NCBI RefSeq assembly: GCF_014305155.1
Contig: NZ_JACRUK010000004.1
Location: 1 to 64,000, forward strand
DNA length: 64,000 nt
Direction of reading: 5' to 3'
Source: Flavobacterium muglaense
Lineage (GTDB): Bacteria > Bacteroidota > Bacteroidia > Flavobacteriales > Flavobacteriaceae
In this document: positions 7,388 to 17,316 of the stretch, piece after piece
Layout: each line of letters begins with the position of its first letter
Numbering within the stretch: the first letter of the stretch is position 1
Notes under the pieces: model-generated
Told to the model about the DNA's origin: nothing
The model's input: only the letters and a program-made list of their open reading frames with translations
Databases searched by the model: none
Translations under genes and position numbers: made by a program

Positions 7388-9940
7388 TTATTTTTCGGCA
7401 TCAAGTTTAGCCTGAACTTCACTTTCGGATCCTTCAAAAACTTTGGTGGTTACTTTACCATTCACGTTTTTGGTTATTTTACCAACCGTTTTTCCATTAC
7501 TTGTAGAAACACTTACATCAACACTGTTTTTACTGTATTTAGAAGTATCAAAACAATCTGTTCTTTGGTTTAAAAACTGACCATCTTTATCATAATGAGC
7601 TAGACATTTCTCTTTTTGTTCAGGTGAGCAACCTACCTCATCACACATTTTGACACATTCTTCCTTAGTCATTGTAGCACATTTACTCATATCGCAGCCA
7701 GTTGCCTCCATTGATGCACCAGCCATTTTTACTTTTGAGCAACATGCACCATCTGTAATCGTTGCGCTGCCATTTCCTAAAATAGGGGCCATCACTAATC
7801 CAATCAAACAAGTTAACTTGATCAATATATTCATTGATGGACCAGAAGTATCTTTAAACGGATCTCCAACTGTATCTCCAGTCACAGCAGCTTTATGTGC
7901 CTCAGACCCTTTATAGGTCATTTCGCCATTGATCATAACACCAGCTTCGAATGATTTCTTAGCATTATCCCAAGCACCACCAGCATTGTTTTGAAAAACA
8001 GCCCACAATACCCCCGAAACCGTTACTCCCGCCATATAACCCCCAAGCATCTCGGCTATTAATTGGTTGTTATCTGCGTAGACTAATTTACCTAGCAATA
8101 CAATCGCTATCGGGAAACCAATAGTCAAAATACCCGGTAACATCATTTCGCGTAAAGCGGCCTTAGTCGAAATATCTACACATTTTGCATACTCAGGCTT
8201 ACCCGTTCCTTCCATAATTCCTGGGATTTCTTTGAACTGACGACGCACTTCATACACCATATCCATCGCTGCTTTCCCTACGGAATTCATAGCCAAAGCC
8301 GAGAAAACTACAGGAATCATTCCACCTACAAACAACATAGCCAAAACGGGCGCTTTAAAAATATTTATTCCATCGATACCTGTAAAGGTTACATAAGCCG
8401 CAAACAAAGCCAAAGAAGTCAATGCTGCAGATGCGATTGCAAATCCCTTACCTGTTGCCGCAGTAGTATTCCCAACAGAATCTAAGATATCAGTACGTGT
8501 GCGCACTTCTTTAGGCAATTCACTCATTTCGGCAATTCCACCTGCATTATCAGATATAGGACCAAACGCATCAATTGCAAGTTGCATTGCAGTAGTAGCC
8601 ATCATAGCCGAAGCCGCCAATGCCACCCCGTAAAATCCTGCAAAAGCATACGAAGACCAGATCGCTGCTGCAAACAAAATAACGGTAGGAAAAGTAGAAA
8701 TCATTCCCGTTGCTAAACCTGCAATCACATTAGTTCCAGCACCAGTGCTTGATTTTTGAACAATGGCCATTACTGGTTTTGTACCTAATCCGGTGTAATA
8801 TTCTGTAACTGATGAGATGCTTGCACCTACCACTAAACCTACAATGGTTGCATAGAATACTCTCATGGAAGAAATGTCTTGAATTCCTTCACCAAAAAAC
8901 TCCATCTTCATAGTGGTAGGCAACATATATTGAACTAAAAAATAACAAGCAATCGTGGTCAAACCTATGGAAACCCAATTCCCTATATTCAACGCTTTTT
9001 GCACCTGTGCTTCCTTAGCATTATCATCCGTAATTTTAACTAACATGGTTCCAATTATCGAAAACAATATTCCGAATCCGGCAATTGCCATGGGTAGCAA
9101 TATTGGACCGATTCCGCCAAAAGCATCTTCAATTTTCCCGCCCATGTCTTTAATCACATAATTCCCTAGAACCATAGCTGCCAAAACAGTCGCAACATAA
9201 GAACCAAATAAATCCGCTCCCATTCCCGCTACATCCCCTACATTATCCCCTACATTATCTGCAATAGTGGCTGGGTTACGAGGATCATCTTCCGGAATTC
9301 CTGCTTCGACTTTCCCAACTAAATCAGCACCTACATCGGCAGCTTTAGTGTAAATACCTCCACCTACACGGGCAAAAAGAGCAATAGATTCGGCTCCCAA
9401 TGAAAAACCGGCAAGCGTTTCAAGAACAATGGTCATGTCTTCAGTAGAAGTCCAAGTACCATTCATAAAATAATGAAAAAAGATTATAAAAAAAGAAGTC
9501 AATCCCAGCACAGCCAAACCGGCTACACCCAGACCCATTACCGTTCCACCACCAAAAGAGACTTTTAAAGCCTGTGGCAAACTTGTACGTGCCGCTTGGG
9601 TTGTTCTAACATTGGTTTTGGTTGCGATTTTCATACCCATATTTCCAGCAAGAGCCGAGAAAAAAGCACCAAAAACAAAAGCAACCACTATCAAAATATT
9701 AGTGGTGGGCACAAAATAAGAAACCCCAGCTAGTGCAATACTAGCTCCTATTACAAAAAAAGTCAATAACCTATACTCCGCTTTAAGAAATGCTAATGCA
9801 CCTTCGTAGATGTAATCTGAAATCTCTTTCATTTTCCCATCACCAGGATCTTGTTTTAGCACCCAAGCTCTTTTAAAAAACATAAACAGAAGTCCGACGA
9901 ATGCCATGACTATTGGCAAATAAATCATAATTGTATTCAT
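7388..9940 (-). CDS. hppA: Membrane-bound ion-translocating pyrophosphatase with cysteine-rich C-terminal tail
   Basis: It hydrolyses pyrophosphate and pumps H+ or Na+ across the inner membrane. About 16 membrane helices are visible. The core has the substrate motif [13 protein letters not shown] followed by [20 protein letters not shown]. The [10 protein letters not shown] segment carries Ala where K+-independent enzymes have Lys, which predicts the K+-dependent class; Na+ versus H+ cannot be decided. The start at 9940 (MNTIMIYLP) is preferred over the ATG-less upstream extension. The oddity is a tail of about 115 residues after the last helix. It holds nine cysteines (for example [16 protein letters not shown]) and then a Ser/Thr/Lys-rich stretch. 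Ordinary family members end soon after that helix. The termini of this family face the periplasm. Confidence 0.95.
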   Translation of the reverse strand: MNTIMIYLPIVMAFVGLLFMFFKRAWVLKQDPGDGKMKEISDYIYEGALAFLKAEYRLLTFFVIGASIALAGVSYFVPTTNILIVVAFVFGAFFSALAGNMGMKIATKTNVRTTQAARTSLPQALKVSFGGGTVMGLGVAGLAVLGLTSFFIIFFHYFMNGTWTSTEDMTIVLETLAGFSLGAESIALFARVGGGIYTKAADVGADLVGKVEAGIPEDDPRNPATIADNVGDNVGDVAGMGADLFGSYVATVLAAMVLGNYVIKDMGGKIEDAFGGIGPILLPMAIAGFGILFSIIGTMLVKITDDNAKEAQVQKALNIGNWVSIGLTTIACYFLVQYMLPTTMKMEFFGEGIQDISSMRVFYATIVGLVVGASISSVTEYYTGLGTKPVMAIVQKSSTGAGTNVIAGLATGMISTFPTVILFAAAIWSSYAFAGFYGVALAASAMMATTAMQLAIDAFGPISDNAGGIAEMSELPKEVRTRTDILDSVGNTTAATGKGFAIASAALTSLALFAAYVTFTGIDGINIFKAPVLAMLFVGGMIPVVFSALAMNSVGKAAMDMVYEVRRQFKEIPGIMEGTGKPEYAKCVDISTKAALREMMLPGILTIGFPIAIVLLGKLVYADNNQLIAEMLGGYMAGVTVSGVLWAVFQNNAGGAWDNAKKSFEAGVMINGEMTYKGSEAHKAAVTGDTVGDPFKDTSGPSMNILIKLTCLIGLVMAPILGNGSATITDGACCSKVKMAGASMEATGCDMSKCATMTKEECVKMCDEVGCSPEQKEKCLAHYDKDGQFLNQRTDCFDTSKYSKNSVDVSVSTSNGKTVGKITKNVNGKVTTKVFEGSESEVQAKLDAEK

Positions 9941-9992
9941 AAATTCGTTTTGGTTTTGGTTAATAATCAATACTATACCAACGAATTTAAAT

Positions 9993-10030
9993 AAAAAAAG
10001 CAATACTCTTGGTAGAATATTGCTTTTTTT
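9993..10030 (-). terminator. Terminator after soluble pyrophosphatase gene
   Basis: AAAAAAAGCAATA (9993-10005) pairs with TATTGCTTTTTT (10018-10030) around a short loop. Read on the minus strand it ends in a T-run, between ppa and the membrane pyrophosphatase gene. Confidence 0.85.
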
Positions 10031-10050
10031 ATAAAATATAAAGGTTGAAA

Positions 10051-10581
10051 TTATTTAATTCCAAATAATCCTTCTGGTTTGTTTGGAATTGCATTAAAAC
10101 GCTCTGTACATTTCTTGATAATGTCATAGGCTTCATTAACATCTCCCCATCCACCTACATCAACAGTTTTGTTTTCAAGATCTTTGTACACTTGAAAGAA
10201 GTGTTCAATTTCTTTTACTAAGTGTGGATTCATGTCAGACAAGTCATTCAATGAATTCCAAATTGGATCAGAAACTGGTACACAGATTACTTTTTCATCT
10301 GGTCCTTTATCATCTGCCATATGGAAAACTCCAATTGGCTTTACTTCCATCACACATCCAGGAAAAGTTGGTTCATTTACTAAAACCAAAACATCAAGTG
10401 GATCTCCGTCTAAAGCTAAAGTTTCTGGAATGAAACCATAATCCGCTGGATACATCATCGAAGAGAACAACATTCTATCGAAACGCATTCTTTTTATTTC
10501 GAAATCGTACTCATATTTATTTCTACTTCCTCTTGGAATTTCGATTAAAACATCGAAAGTTGTTATTTTATCTGCAGTCAT
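10051..10581 (-). CDS. ppa: Soluble inorganic pyrophosphatase (family I)
   Basis: It splits PPi into two phosphates in the cytoplasm and drives biosynthetic reactions forward. The 176-residue length is normal for the family. Visible motifs are FDVLIEIPRGSRNKYEYD near the start, YPADYGFIPETLALDGDPLDVLVL with the metal-binding aspartates, and KEIEHFFQVYKDLENK near the end. The ATG at 10581 (MTADKITTF) is chosen because upstream codons add 30 residues unlike the family. It stands next to the membrane pyrophosphatase but has its own promoter and terminator. The pairing gives the cell one energy-wasting and one energy-conserving way to remove PPi. Confidence 0.96.
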   Translation of the reverse strand: MTADKITTFDVLIEIPRGSRNKYEYDFEIKRMRFDRMLFSSMMYPADYGFIPETLALDGDPLDVLVLVNEPTFPGCVMEVKPIGVFHMADDKGPDEKVICVPVSDPIWNSLNDLSDMNPHLVKEIEHFFQVYKDLENKTVDVGGWGDVNEAYDIIKKCTERFNAIPNKPEGLFGIK

Positions 10582-10889
10582 ATTATTATATTGTCTTAAA
10601 TTCAATTTATGCGTGAGCAAAAGTAAGATAAAAACCCATTTATCACAAGAAATATCACCCTTAAAACACAAGAAAACAAAAGCATTGCATTTTGTGCAAC
10701 AAACACCTGTTTTTCATCATAGTAAACTATCTCACAACAAGATAAAGCAGCTGCTACCCACTTAAAACAGTAAGGCTTTCGCCAAAATTACTTTGGTTTT
10801 CTAAATCCATTTCGAATAAAAAACCGCAACAAATCCTGTTTTTTATATATTTCCGTATACCAAAAAGAGAATAGAAGAACCAAATTCGA
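10582..10889. other. Intergenic region with ppa promoter
   Basis: This is 308 bases between ppa and the 3' end of the DUF5686 gene. Apart from the ppa promoter at 10618-10648 I see no coding frame and no convincing hairpin. A weak AT-only stem (AAAAAAC/GTTTTTT, near 10818-10843) could end the DUF5686 transcript. Confidence 0.5.
10618..10648 (-). promoter_or_regulatory. ppa promoter, Bacteroidota type
   Basis: On the minus strand TTG (10646-10648), a 20-base spacer and TACTTTTG (10618-10625) match the consensus TTG-N17-23-TAnnTTTG. The -7 element lies 37 bases before the ppa ATG. Confidence 0.65.
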
Positions 10890-13364
10890 TTAAAAATAAA
10901 ACCCAAATGATCCTTTTACAGAAAAACGCTGTGTGTCTGGCGTATTCAAATAATTCCCTCTCCAAGCTAAATCAATGCGAAATACTTTAAAAATATTCCC
11001 AATTCCGGCGCTATACTCCCAGTACATTTTCTCTGGAGCCATATAGGTTAAGCCTGATGCATTGATGGCTCTATTAGCATCTGATATGGTGCCATAAACA
11101 CTCCTTGCTCCTACAATCTCTCTCCAATTCAGTTTTCGCATAAACGGTATTCTTGAAAAAAGTCGCCCACCAAAGTTATGTTCCCATTGCAAAGTAGCAT
11201 ACTGATCAGTTACAAACTCATAGAAATTAAGGTTACTAAAAGTGTTTTCTATTGTAAAATAGGTTTGATTCCCTGGAATAACACTCATCAAACCAAGCGG
11301 TATTGTACCAAAGGTTTTTCCAAGCTCCACAATAACATTCGACTTCCCTAAAGGCCCAATAATAATAGGTTGCTTGTAGTACAGCTGAATCTTATCGTAT
11401 TTAAAATCACTATTCAACAATCCTTTAAAACCATGACTGTAATTCACATAAAAACGGCTAAAAGGACTATCCACATTAGAACGTTCAACACCGTAGCCAA
11501 TTGTTTTTCTATTAGGCGTATACTCTACTTGAAAATTAACTTCAGATTGTTTCACATCACTCTTTATAGTTGTAAAACTAGGATCTGTATAATAATCCAA
11601 ACTAAATAACGAAGAAGCCGACTCTAATGTACGGTATGAAAAGCCCGCTTGAAACGTCAAATTTTTAACTGGTTCCATCTCGATCCCTACATTGGTCAAG
11701 TTGATATTAGTCAACTTCCCATTACTTCCTGTTGAAAACACCGATGATGACGCAAAACTACGTCCAAGAACATCATTAGTACTAGTTAAACTAGCCCCAA
11801 TTTGTTCGATATCGCGTCTATTTCCTCCCGATAGGATGATTCTTCTTTTCTTATCGACCATCCATTTTCCAGACAATCCGTATTTAAACTTATCATCTCC
11901 AAAACCATAAGCTGTATATCCTTGCAAACGCCAAGTATCGTTTGGCCCAAAATACGTTCGACCACCTACACGCAAGCGTACACCCTCGACTACATTATAA
12001 CCAAAAGTTGAAAAAATAGGCCCATAATCAAAATGCCCTTTTTGTATGTAACCGCTTCCAAGAATAGAAACCAAGTTGTACAAATTTTGAAACTTCTTAA
12101 CGGTTTGTAAGGTATCTAACATTTTATAAACCCCTTTTTCGTCCTTATTCAGGTTCTCAAATCTATTTTCGTCCCAATACTCTTCGGATTTATTATAGAC
12201 GTCATTATCAATATAATTAACCTCTTCCCTATAAAATGCAGTAGGTTTTTCTATATTAAATTTATGATTTTGATACAAAGTAGTTCGTTTACCATACACC
12301 CCTTTTGACTCGTCTTTTTTATTCAAAGCAAAATCAGACATCATATAATCTCTAGTCAATAGAAACACCGAATCGTTTTGCACTTCAAATTCTTGTTCGA
12401 TATAAATATCTTTCACCCAGTTAATATTAGCGCTTTTTGTAACTGCCATATTAATTTTCTTGATGGCAAAAGTGCTGTCATTCACCCAAAAATCACCTTT
12501 AAAGGTTAGTTCATTTTTACGTCTAGGATAAAATATAATATTGTAGCACCATTTCTTATCAATATAAGCACTGTCTCTTAAAATATAGTTATACGTGTCA
12601 ATCCCGGTTTTAGACAAAGGACTTGTAAAGCTTTTATCAAAAAAAGTAAGGTGATTGTTGTAAATATCATAGTCTGAATACAAATCTTTTACAAAGGATA
12701 AAATTTGTTGATTATCACTAAAACCGGAGTTCTTATTGGCTTTAATTTTTTCTTTTACCTTATTGATTTTGTTATTTCCATACACATCGTACAAAGACTC
12801 GTTTATAAAAATAGGTAAATAGGTTTTTCCAGTAACATTGGAAGTATCGACATGATTAAAAATGAACTCCATGCCTTTGAAAATTTTATTTTTCATGAAG
12901 GCACTATCAATAGTATTCATATCAAACTCAACCTTCTCGTACTTTTCCATTTGATATTGTTCAAATTTCGAAAGACCGTTTTTACGTTTTCTTTCCCAAA
13001 TTTTCCTCAAAATATCAAGTGCCGGATTGTCTTTTTTAGAGGTTTTTCCGGTAAAAATCACCACCTCTTTCAAACTTTCGGCTTCACTTATTTGCACTTT
13101 AAAATCGTAGTTCACCAATTTAGGCAAACTGATTTCCTTGTCCGAATAGCCTACAGACGTGATAATTAATGTTGTATAATTTTGTGCTGCTTCAATATAA
13201 AAGCGACCGTCTTCATTTGACAATACACCAATATTAGAATCCTTAAAAAGGACATTTGCAAATGGCACAGGTTGATTGCTTTTATCAACAATGATTCCGC
13301 TCACTTTAGTTTGAGCATTCAAAACAGTTGTAAACAACAATAAAAACAAGAGTATCTTCTTCAT
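10890..13364 (-). CDS. DUF5686 outer-membrane protein with carboxypeptidase-regulatory-like domain
   Basis: This 824-residue protein has a signal peptide (MKKILLFLLLFTTVLNAQ). A carboxypeptidase-D regulatory-like beta sandwich follows at about residues 20-95 (VSGIIVDKSNQPVPFANVLF ... SVGYSDKEI), as at the front of TonB-dependent proteins. Next come a helical and beta central region and a C-terminal half with alternating strands and aromatic residues ending in GSFGFYF, typical of an outer-membrane barrel. There is no TonB plug. This arrangement is the Bacteroidota DUF5686 family, whose role is not established. It lies directly after the pdhB terminator and is probably transcribed alone. Confidence 0.9.
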   Translation of the reverse strand: MKKILLFLLLFTTVLNAQTKVSGIIVDKSNQPVPFANVLFKDSNIGVLSNEDGRFYIEAAQNYTTLIITSVGYSDKEISLPKLVNYDFKVQISEAESLKEVVIFTGKTSKKDNPALDILRKIWERKRKNGLSKFEQYQMEKYEKVEFDMNTIDSAFMKNKIFKGMEFIFNHVDTSNVTGKTYLPIFINESLYDVYGNNKINKVKEKIKANKNSGFSDNQQILSFVKDLYSDYDIYNNHLTFFDKSFTSPLSKTGIDTYNYILRDSAYIDKKWCYNIIFYPRRKNELTFKGDFWVNDSTFAIKKINMAVTKSANINWVKDIYIEQEFEVQNDSVFLLTRDYMMSDFALNKKDESKGVYGKRTTLYQNHKFNIEKPTAFYREEVNYIDNDVYNKSEEYWDENRFENLNKDEKGVYKMLDTLQTVKKFQNLYNLVSILGSGYIQKGHFDYGPIFSTFGYNVVEGVRLRVGGRTYFGPNDTWRLQGYTAYGFGDDKFKYGLSGKWMVDKKRRIILSGGNRRDIEQIGASLTSTNDVLGRSFASSSVFSTGSNGKLTNINLTNVGIEMEPVKNLTFQAGFSYRTLESASSLFSLDYYTDPSFTTIKSDVKQSEVNFQVEYTPNRKTIGYGVERSNVDSPFSRFYVNYSHGFKGLLNSDFKYDKIQLYYKQPIIIGPLGKSNVIVELGKTFGTIPLGLMSVIPGNQTYFTIENTFSNLNFYEFVTDQYATLQWEHNFGGRLFSRIPFMRKLNWREIVGARSVYGTISDANRAINASGLTYMAPEKMYWEYSAGIGNIFKVFRIDLAWRGNYLNTPDTQRFSVKGSFGFYF

Positions 13365-13370
13365 AATTTA

Positions 13371-13411
13371 ACTTTAAAAAAAAACTTCATCACACTAACG
13401 CATGATGAAGC
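13371..13411 (-). terminator. Terminator after pdhB
   Basis: CTTCATCA (13385-13392) and TGATGAAG (13403-13410) form an 8-bp stem. On the minus strand it is followed by a run of nine T. It separates pdhB from the DUF5686 gene. Confidence 0.8.
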
Positions 13412-13436
13412 CTTTATAGTATAATTTAGAAATGTA

Positions 13437-14417
13437 TTATTTTTTATACATTACTTTTTTAACCGCTTTGATAACATCATCAGCATTTGGCAACCATTCT
13501 TTCAGTAAAACTGGAGAATAAGGAGCTGGAGTATCAGCAGTTGTAATTCTTTGGATAGGCGCATCAAGAAAGTCAAAAGCACGTTCTTGCACCACATAAG
13601 TAATCTCTGAAGCAACACTTGCAAAAGGCCAAGCCTCTTCAAGAACTACTAATCTATTTGTTTTTCTAACCGAAGCTAAAACAGTATCATAATCTAATGG
13701 ACGAACCGTTCTTAAATCTACAATCTCACAAGAGATTCCTTCTTTAGCCAATTCTTCAGCAGCGATATGAGCTTCTTTGATGATTTTACCAAAAGAAACA
13801 ATTGTTACATCAGTACCTTCACGTTTAATATCAGCAACTCCTAGAGGAATAGTGTATTCTCCTTCAGGAACTTCTCCTTTGTCACCATACATTTGCTCTG
13901 ATTCCATGAAAATAACTGGGTCATTATCACGAATAGCTGCTTTCAATAAACCTTTGGCATCATAAACAGTAGATGGAACTACCACTTTAAGGCCAGGCGT
14001 ATTAGCAAACCAGTTTTCTAAAGCTTGAGAGTGTGTTGCCCCCAATTGTCCTGCCGAAGCAGTTGGTCCACGAAAAACGATAGGTACATTAAATTGTCCT
14101 CCCGTCATTTGACGCATTTTGGCAGCATTATTTATAATTTGATCAATACCTACTAAACAGAAATTGAAAGTCATGTATTCCACAATTGGTCTACAACCAT
14201 TCATTGCTGATCCTACAGCAATACCTGTAAAACCAAGTTCTGCAATTGGAGTATCAATAACTCTTTTTTCTCCAAACTCAGCTAACATACCTTTAGATGC
14301 TTTGTATGCACCATTGTATTCAGCAACTTCTTCACCCATTAAATAAATAGACTCATCATGACGCATTTCCTCGCTCATTGCTTCGCAAATGGCCTCTCTA
14401 AATTGTATCGTTCTCAT
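13437..14417 (-). CDS. pdhB: Pyruvate dehydrogenase E1 component, beta subunit
   Basis: Together with the alpha subunit it decarboxylates pyruvate using thiamine diphosphate and passes the acetyl group to E2. The 326-residue protein starts at MRTIQFREAICEAMSEEM. It shows the family motifs GEEVAEYNGAYKASKGM (with the TPP-activating Glu), TPIAELGFTGIAVGSAM and GQLGATHSQALENWF. The C-terminal transketolase domain carries DLRTVRPLDYDTV. The ATG at 14417 is preferred over one 12 codons upstream because it matches the family start and follows a good promoter at the right distance. No pdhA or E2 gene is next to it in the window. Confidence 0.95.
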   Translation of the reverse strand: MRTIQFREAICEAMSEEMRHDESIYLMGEEVAEYNGAYKASKGMLAEFGEKRVIDTPIAELGFTGIAVGSAMNGCRPIVEYMTFNFCLVGIDQIINNAAKMRQMTGGQFNVPIVFRGPTASAGQLGATHSQALENWFANTPGLKVVVPSTVYDAKGLLKAAIRDNDPVIFMESEQMYGDKGEVPEGEYTIPLGVADIKREGTDVTIVSFGKIIKEAHIAAEELAKEGISCEIVDLRTVRPLDYDTVLASVRKTNRLVVLEEAWPFASVASEITYVVQERAFDFLDAPIQRITTADTPAPYSPVLLKEWLPNADDVIKAVKKVMYKK

Positions 14418-14450
14418 ATTTGATATTGTATCAGTGTATTTTTCGAAAAG

Positions 14451-14484
14451 CAAAAATAAATATTTAAAATCATTAAAAGCAAAA
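14451..14484 (-). promoter_or_regulatory. pdhB promoter, Bacteroidota type
   Basis: On the minus strand TTTTG (14480-14484), 21 bases and TATTTTTG (14451-14458) fit the Bacteroidota consensus closely, ending 33 bases before the pdhB ATG. Confidence 0.7.
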
Positions 14485-14643
14485 TTACAACAAAATAATG
14501 CTATGTTATTTTAAGTAATTTGTTATATCTTTTCACAGTTTAACTAATTTCAAACACTAATGCTTTACTAATCCGAACACGAAAACGTAATAGTTTAACA
14601 AAAAATATTATGCACGCATAGTATATTATTCAAATTATTATTT

Positions 14644-14651
14644 TAAATTTG
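14644..14651 (+). promoter_or_regulatory. -7 element upstream of etfB
   Basis: TAAATTTG matches TAnnTTTG and lies 32 bases before the etfB ATG. A good -33 TTG is not evident. Confidence 0.5.
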
Positions 14652-14683
14652 TAAAAGAAATTAAGAAATAAAAACATACAACC

Positions 14684-15430
14684 ATGAAAATATTAGTTTG
14701 CATCAGCCACGTTCCTGATACTACTTCGAAAATTAATTTCGTCAATGGCGACTCAGAATTCGATACCAACGGCGTTCAATACGTAATTAATCCAAATGAT
14801 GAATTCGGGTTAACACGTGCAATTTGGTTCCAAGAAAAACAAGGAGCAACAGTTACTGTTATCAATGTTGGTGGTCCAGAAACCGAACCTACTTTGAGAA
14901 AAGCACTTGCTATAGGTGCTAATGAAGCGATTCGTATCAACGCTAATCCAACTGACGGATTTTTTGTTGCCAAGCAATTAGCCGAAGTAATTAAAACAGG
15001 AGGTTATGACTTAATCATTGCTGGTAAAGAATCATTAGACTATAACGGTGGAATGGTTCCTGGTATGATTGCAGGAATCCTAGGATACAACTTCCTTAAT
15101 TCTTGTACTGATATTACAGTTGATGGTACAAATGTAACTGCTGTACGTGAAATTGACGGTGGAAAAGAAACCGTTACTACTACTTTACCATTAATCATTG
15201 GTGGTCAAAAAGGACTAGTTGAAGAAAAAGATTTACGTATTCCTAATATGAGAGGAATCATGACAGCAAGAACAAAAGCGCTTGCAGTTGTAGAGCCTAC
15301 AGATGTTGCTGCGACAACTAAAGCAGTGAAGTTTGAAAAACCAGCAGCTAAGTCGGCAGTAAAATTAGTTTCTGCAGATAATTTAGATGAGTTAATCAAC
15401 TTATTACACAACGAAGCCAAAGTAATCTAG
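14684..15430 (+). CDS. etfB: Electron transfer flavoprotein, beta subunit
   Basis: It forms the AMP/FAD-containing ETF heterodimer that accepts electrons from acyl-CoA dehydrogenases. The 248-residue protein begins MKILVCISHVPDTTSKI. It has the domain signature INPNDEFGLTRAI, the conserved GANEAIRI stretch and LIIAGKESLDYNGGMVPGMIAG. The C-terminal recognition region, LIIGGQKGLVEEKDLRIPNMRGIMTARTK, contacts partner dehydrogenases. The alpha subunit gene follows 73 bases later on the same strand. Confidence 0.96.
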   Translation: MKILVCISHVPDTTSKINFVNGDSEFDTNGVQYVINPNDEFGLTRAIWFQEKQGATVTVINVGGPETEPTLRKALAIGANEAIRINANPTDGFFVAKQLAEVIKTGGYDLIIAGKESLDYNGGMVPGMIAGILGYNFLNSCTDITVDGTNVTAVREIDGGKETVTTTLPLIIGGQKGLVEEKDLRIPNMRGIMTARTKALAVVEPTDVAATTKAVKFEKPAAKSAVKLVSADNLDELINLLHNEAKVI

Positions 15431-15433
15431 AAA

Positions 15434-15503
15434 TCAGTGTACAGTATTCAGTGTACAGTGACAAACTTTACACCTGGAACTTTAAACTTTAAACAAATAA
15501 ATC
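15434..15503 (+). repeat. Direct repeats between etfB and etfA
   Basis: TCAGTGTACAGT occurs at 15434-15445 and 15448-15459 (period 14). It is followed by ACTTTAA repeated twice and the tail AAACAAATAAA just before etfA. A related tail occurs in the fba-accD gap at 26104-26113. Confidence 0.6.
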
Positions 15504-16472
15504 ATGTCAATATTAATATATGCAGAATCAGCAGAAGGAAAATTCAAAAAAGTAGCTTTTGAATTGGCTTCATATGCAAAAAAAGTAGCTGAAACATTAG
15601 GAACAACAGTAACAGCCCTTACAATTAATGCCGGAGACGTATCCGAACTTGCTAAATACGGAGTAGACAAAGTATTAAAAGTAAGCAATGACAAATTAAA
15701 CGGTTTTACAGCTAAGGCTTATGCCGATGCTATTAAACAAGCTGCACAAAAAGAAGCTTCAAAGGTAATTTTACTTTCGTCAACGACAGATAGTATTTAC
15801 TTATCATCACTTGTTGCAGTTGGACTAGACGCTGGTTACGCTTCAAATGTTGTTGGACTTCCTGTAAGCACAGCGCCTTTTCAAGTAAAAAGAAATGCTT
15901 TTTCAAACAAAGCTTTTAACATTACTGAAATAACTACAGATGTAAAAGTATTAGGACTTGCTAAAAACTCGTACGGTATTTTTGAAACACCATCTACACT
16001 AACCGAAGAAGACTTTGCGCCATCTATAAGTGATGCCGATTTTGGAGTAAAAGTAGCATCAGTAGAAAAAGTATCTGGAAAAGTATCTATTGCAGACGCA
16101 GACATTGTAGTATCTGCAGGACGTGGATTAAAAGGACCAGAAAACTGGGGAATGGTAGAAGAACTAGCAACAGTTCTTGGAGCTGCAACCGCTTGTTCAA
16201 AACCAGTATCCGATTTAGGATGGAGACCTCATAGCGAACACGTAGGACAAACAGGAAAACCTGTTGCTACTAACTTGTATATCGCAATAGGAATTTCTGG
16301 AGCAATCCAGCACATTGCAGGAATTAGCTCTTCTAAGGTTAAAGTTGTGATCAACAGCGACCCTGAAGCACCTTTCTTTAAAGTAGCTGATTACGGAATA
16401 GTAGGAGATGCGTTTGAAATCGTACCTCAATTAATAGAAAAACTAAAAGCATTCAAAGCGCACCAATCATAA
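15504..16472 (+). CDS. etfA: Electron transfer flavoprotein, alpha subunit
   Basis: It is the FAD-binding subunit of ETF. The 322-residue protein has an N-terminal half of low conservation. The C-terminal FAD domain is clear: VSAGRGLKGPENWGMVEELA, the SDLGWRPHSEHVGQTGKPV stretch with the FAD-contacting Arg and His, and IGISGAIQHIAG followed by VVINSDPEAPFFKVADYGIVGD. It pairs with etfB upstream. A strong terminator (16499-16547) follows, so etfBA is a two-gene unit feeding electrons from fatty-acid oxidation to the quinone pool. Confidence 0.96.
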   Translation: MSILIYAESAEGKFKKVAFELASYAKKVAETLGTTVTALTINAGDVSELAKYGVDKVLKVSNDKLNGFTAKAYADAIKQAAQKEASKVILLSSTTDSIYLSSLVAVGLDAGYASNVVGLPVSTAPFQVKRNAFSNKAFNITEITTDVKVLGLAKNSYGIFETPSTLTEEDFAPSISDADFGVKVASVEKVSGKVSIADADIVVSAGRGLKGPENWGMVEELATVLGAATACSKPVSDLGWRPHSEHVGQTGKPVATNLYIAIGISGAIQHIAGISSSKVKVVINSDPEAPFFKVADYGIVGDAFEIVPQLIEKLKAFKAHQS

Positions 16473-16498
16473 TAGCACTTTAATCTTTAATAAATAAG

Positions 16499-16547
16499 CT
16501 GCCTGACACAAGATAATTGTATCTTTGTAATCAGGCAGTTTTTTTGT
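16499..16547 (+). terminator. Terminator after etfA
   Basis: CTGCCTGA (16499-16506) pairs with TCAGGCAG (16531-16538), followed directly by a run of T. The 24-base loop contains an additional AAGATA/TATCTT pairing. Confidence 0.9.
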
Positions 16548-16634
16548 GTCCTATTTTTTTAGTAAAATTGCACTGTAATTAAAATCAATTCCCAATCACT
16601 AAATAAGTACGAAGTACTAATCATTTCAGCAATT

Positions 16635-17264
16635 ATGAGCTTAGTAAAATTATCCATTAAAGGAATTTCATACAGCCAAACACAAAATGGAGCTTACGCT
16701 TTAATTTTGAACGAAGTTGACGGCGAAAGAAAACTACCCATTGTAATAGGGGCTTTCGAAGCGCAATCAATAGCAATTGCACTAGAAAAAGAAATAAAAC
16801 CACCCCGTCCTTTAACACACGATCTATTTAAAAACTTTGCAGAACGATTTGATATTGTTGTAAAACAAGTCATCATTCATAAGCTAGTAGATGGTGTTTT
16901 TTATTCAAGTATTATCTGCGAAAGAGATAAAATTGAAGAGATTATTGACGCTAGAACATCCGATGCAATTGCATTGGCGCTTCGTTTTAATGCACCAATA
17001 TTTACCTATAAAAACATTCTTGACAAAGCCGGAATTCATTTAAAAACCAATCAGCAAGATACTGATCAAGACTCTCAAGATATTGACGACATACTTTCTA
17101 ATCCAGAAACTTTTGGCAACGAAGATGACAATCAACAATCTAGTAGAACCTATATCAAACATAGCTTACAAGAATTAACCGAATTACTAGAGCAAGCGGT
17201 AGAACAAGAAGACTATGAGAAAGCTGCAAATATAAGAGACGAAATTTCGAAAAGAGAATCGTAA
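16635..17264 (+). CDS. DUF151 bifunctional-nuclease-like protein with UVR motif
   Basis: This 209-residue protein has a DUF151/bifunctional nuclease domain at residues 1-130. Visible motifs are LPIVIGAFEAQSIAIALE, PRPLTHDLF and DARTSDAIALALRFNAPIF. An acidic linker (about residues 135-170) leads to a C-terminal UvrB/UvrC-type helix pair (TELLEQAVEQEDYEKAANIRDEI). In other bacteria DUF151 proteins have been reported to act as nucleases, and the UVR helix is a protein-protein contact. The exact role in Bacteroidota is open. It reads into the thymidylate synthase gene 52 bases downstream. Confidence 0.9.
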   Translation: MSLVKLSIKGISYSQTQNGAYALILNEVDGERKLPIVIGAFEAQSIAIALEKEIKPPRPLTHDLFKNFAERFDIVVKQVIIHKLVDGVFYSSIICERDKIEEIIDARTSDAIALALRFNAPIFTYKNILDKAGIHLKTNQQDTDQDSQDIDDILSNPETFGNEDDNQQSSRTYIKHSLQELTELLEQAVEQEDYEKAANIRDEISKRES

Positions 17265-17316
17265 CATTCATTGCAATCAATTATCTAGAAATAGCACCGA
17301 TTAACCCTTATTTAAA

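Noticed and set aside
13381-13411. Stem before the DUF5686 gene as a possible operator
   Set aside because: The minus-strand T-run directly after the stem and its place behind pdhB explain it as a terminator.
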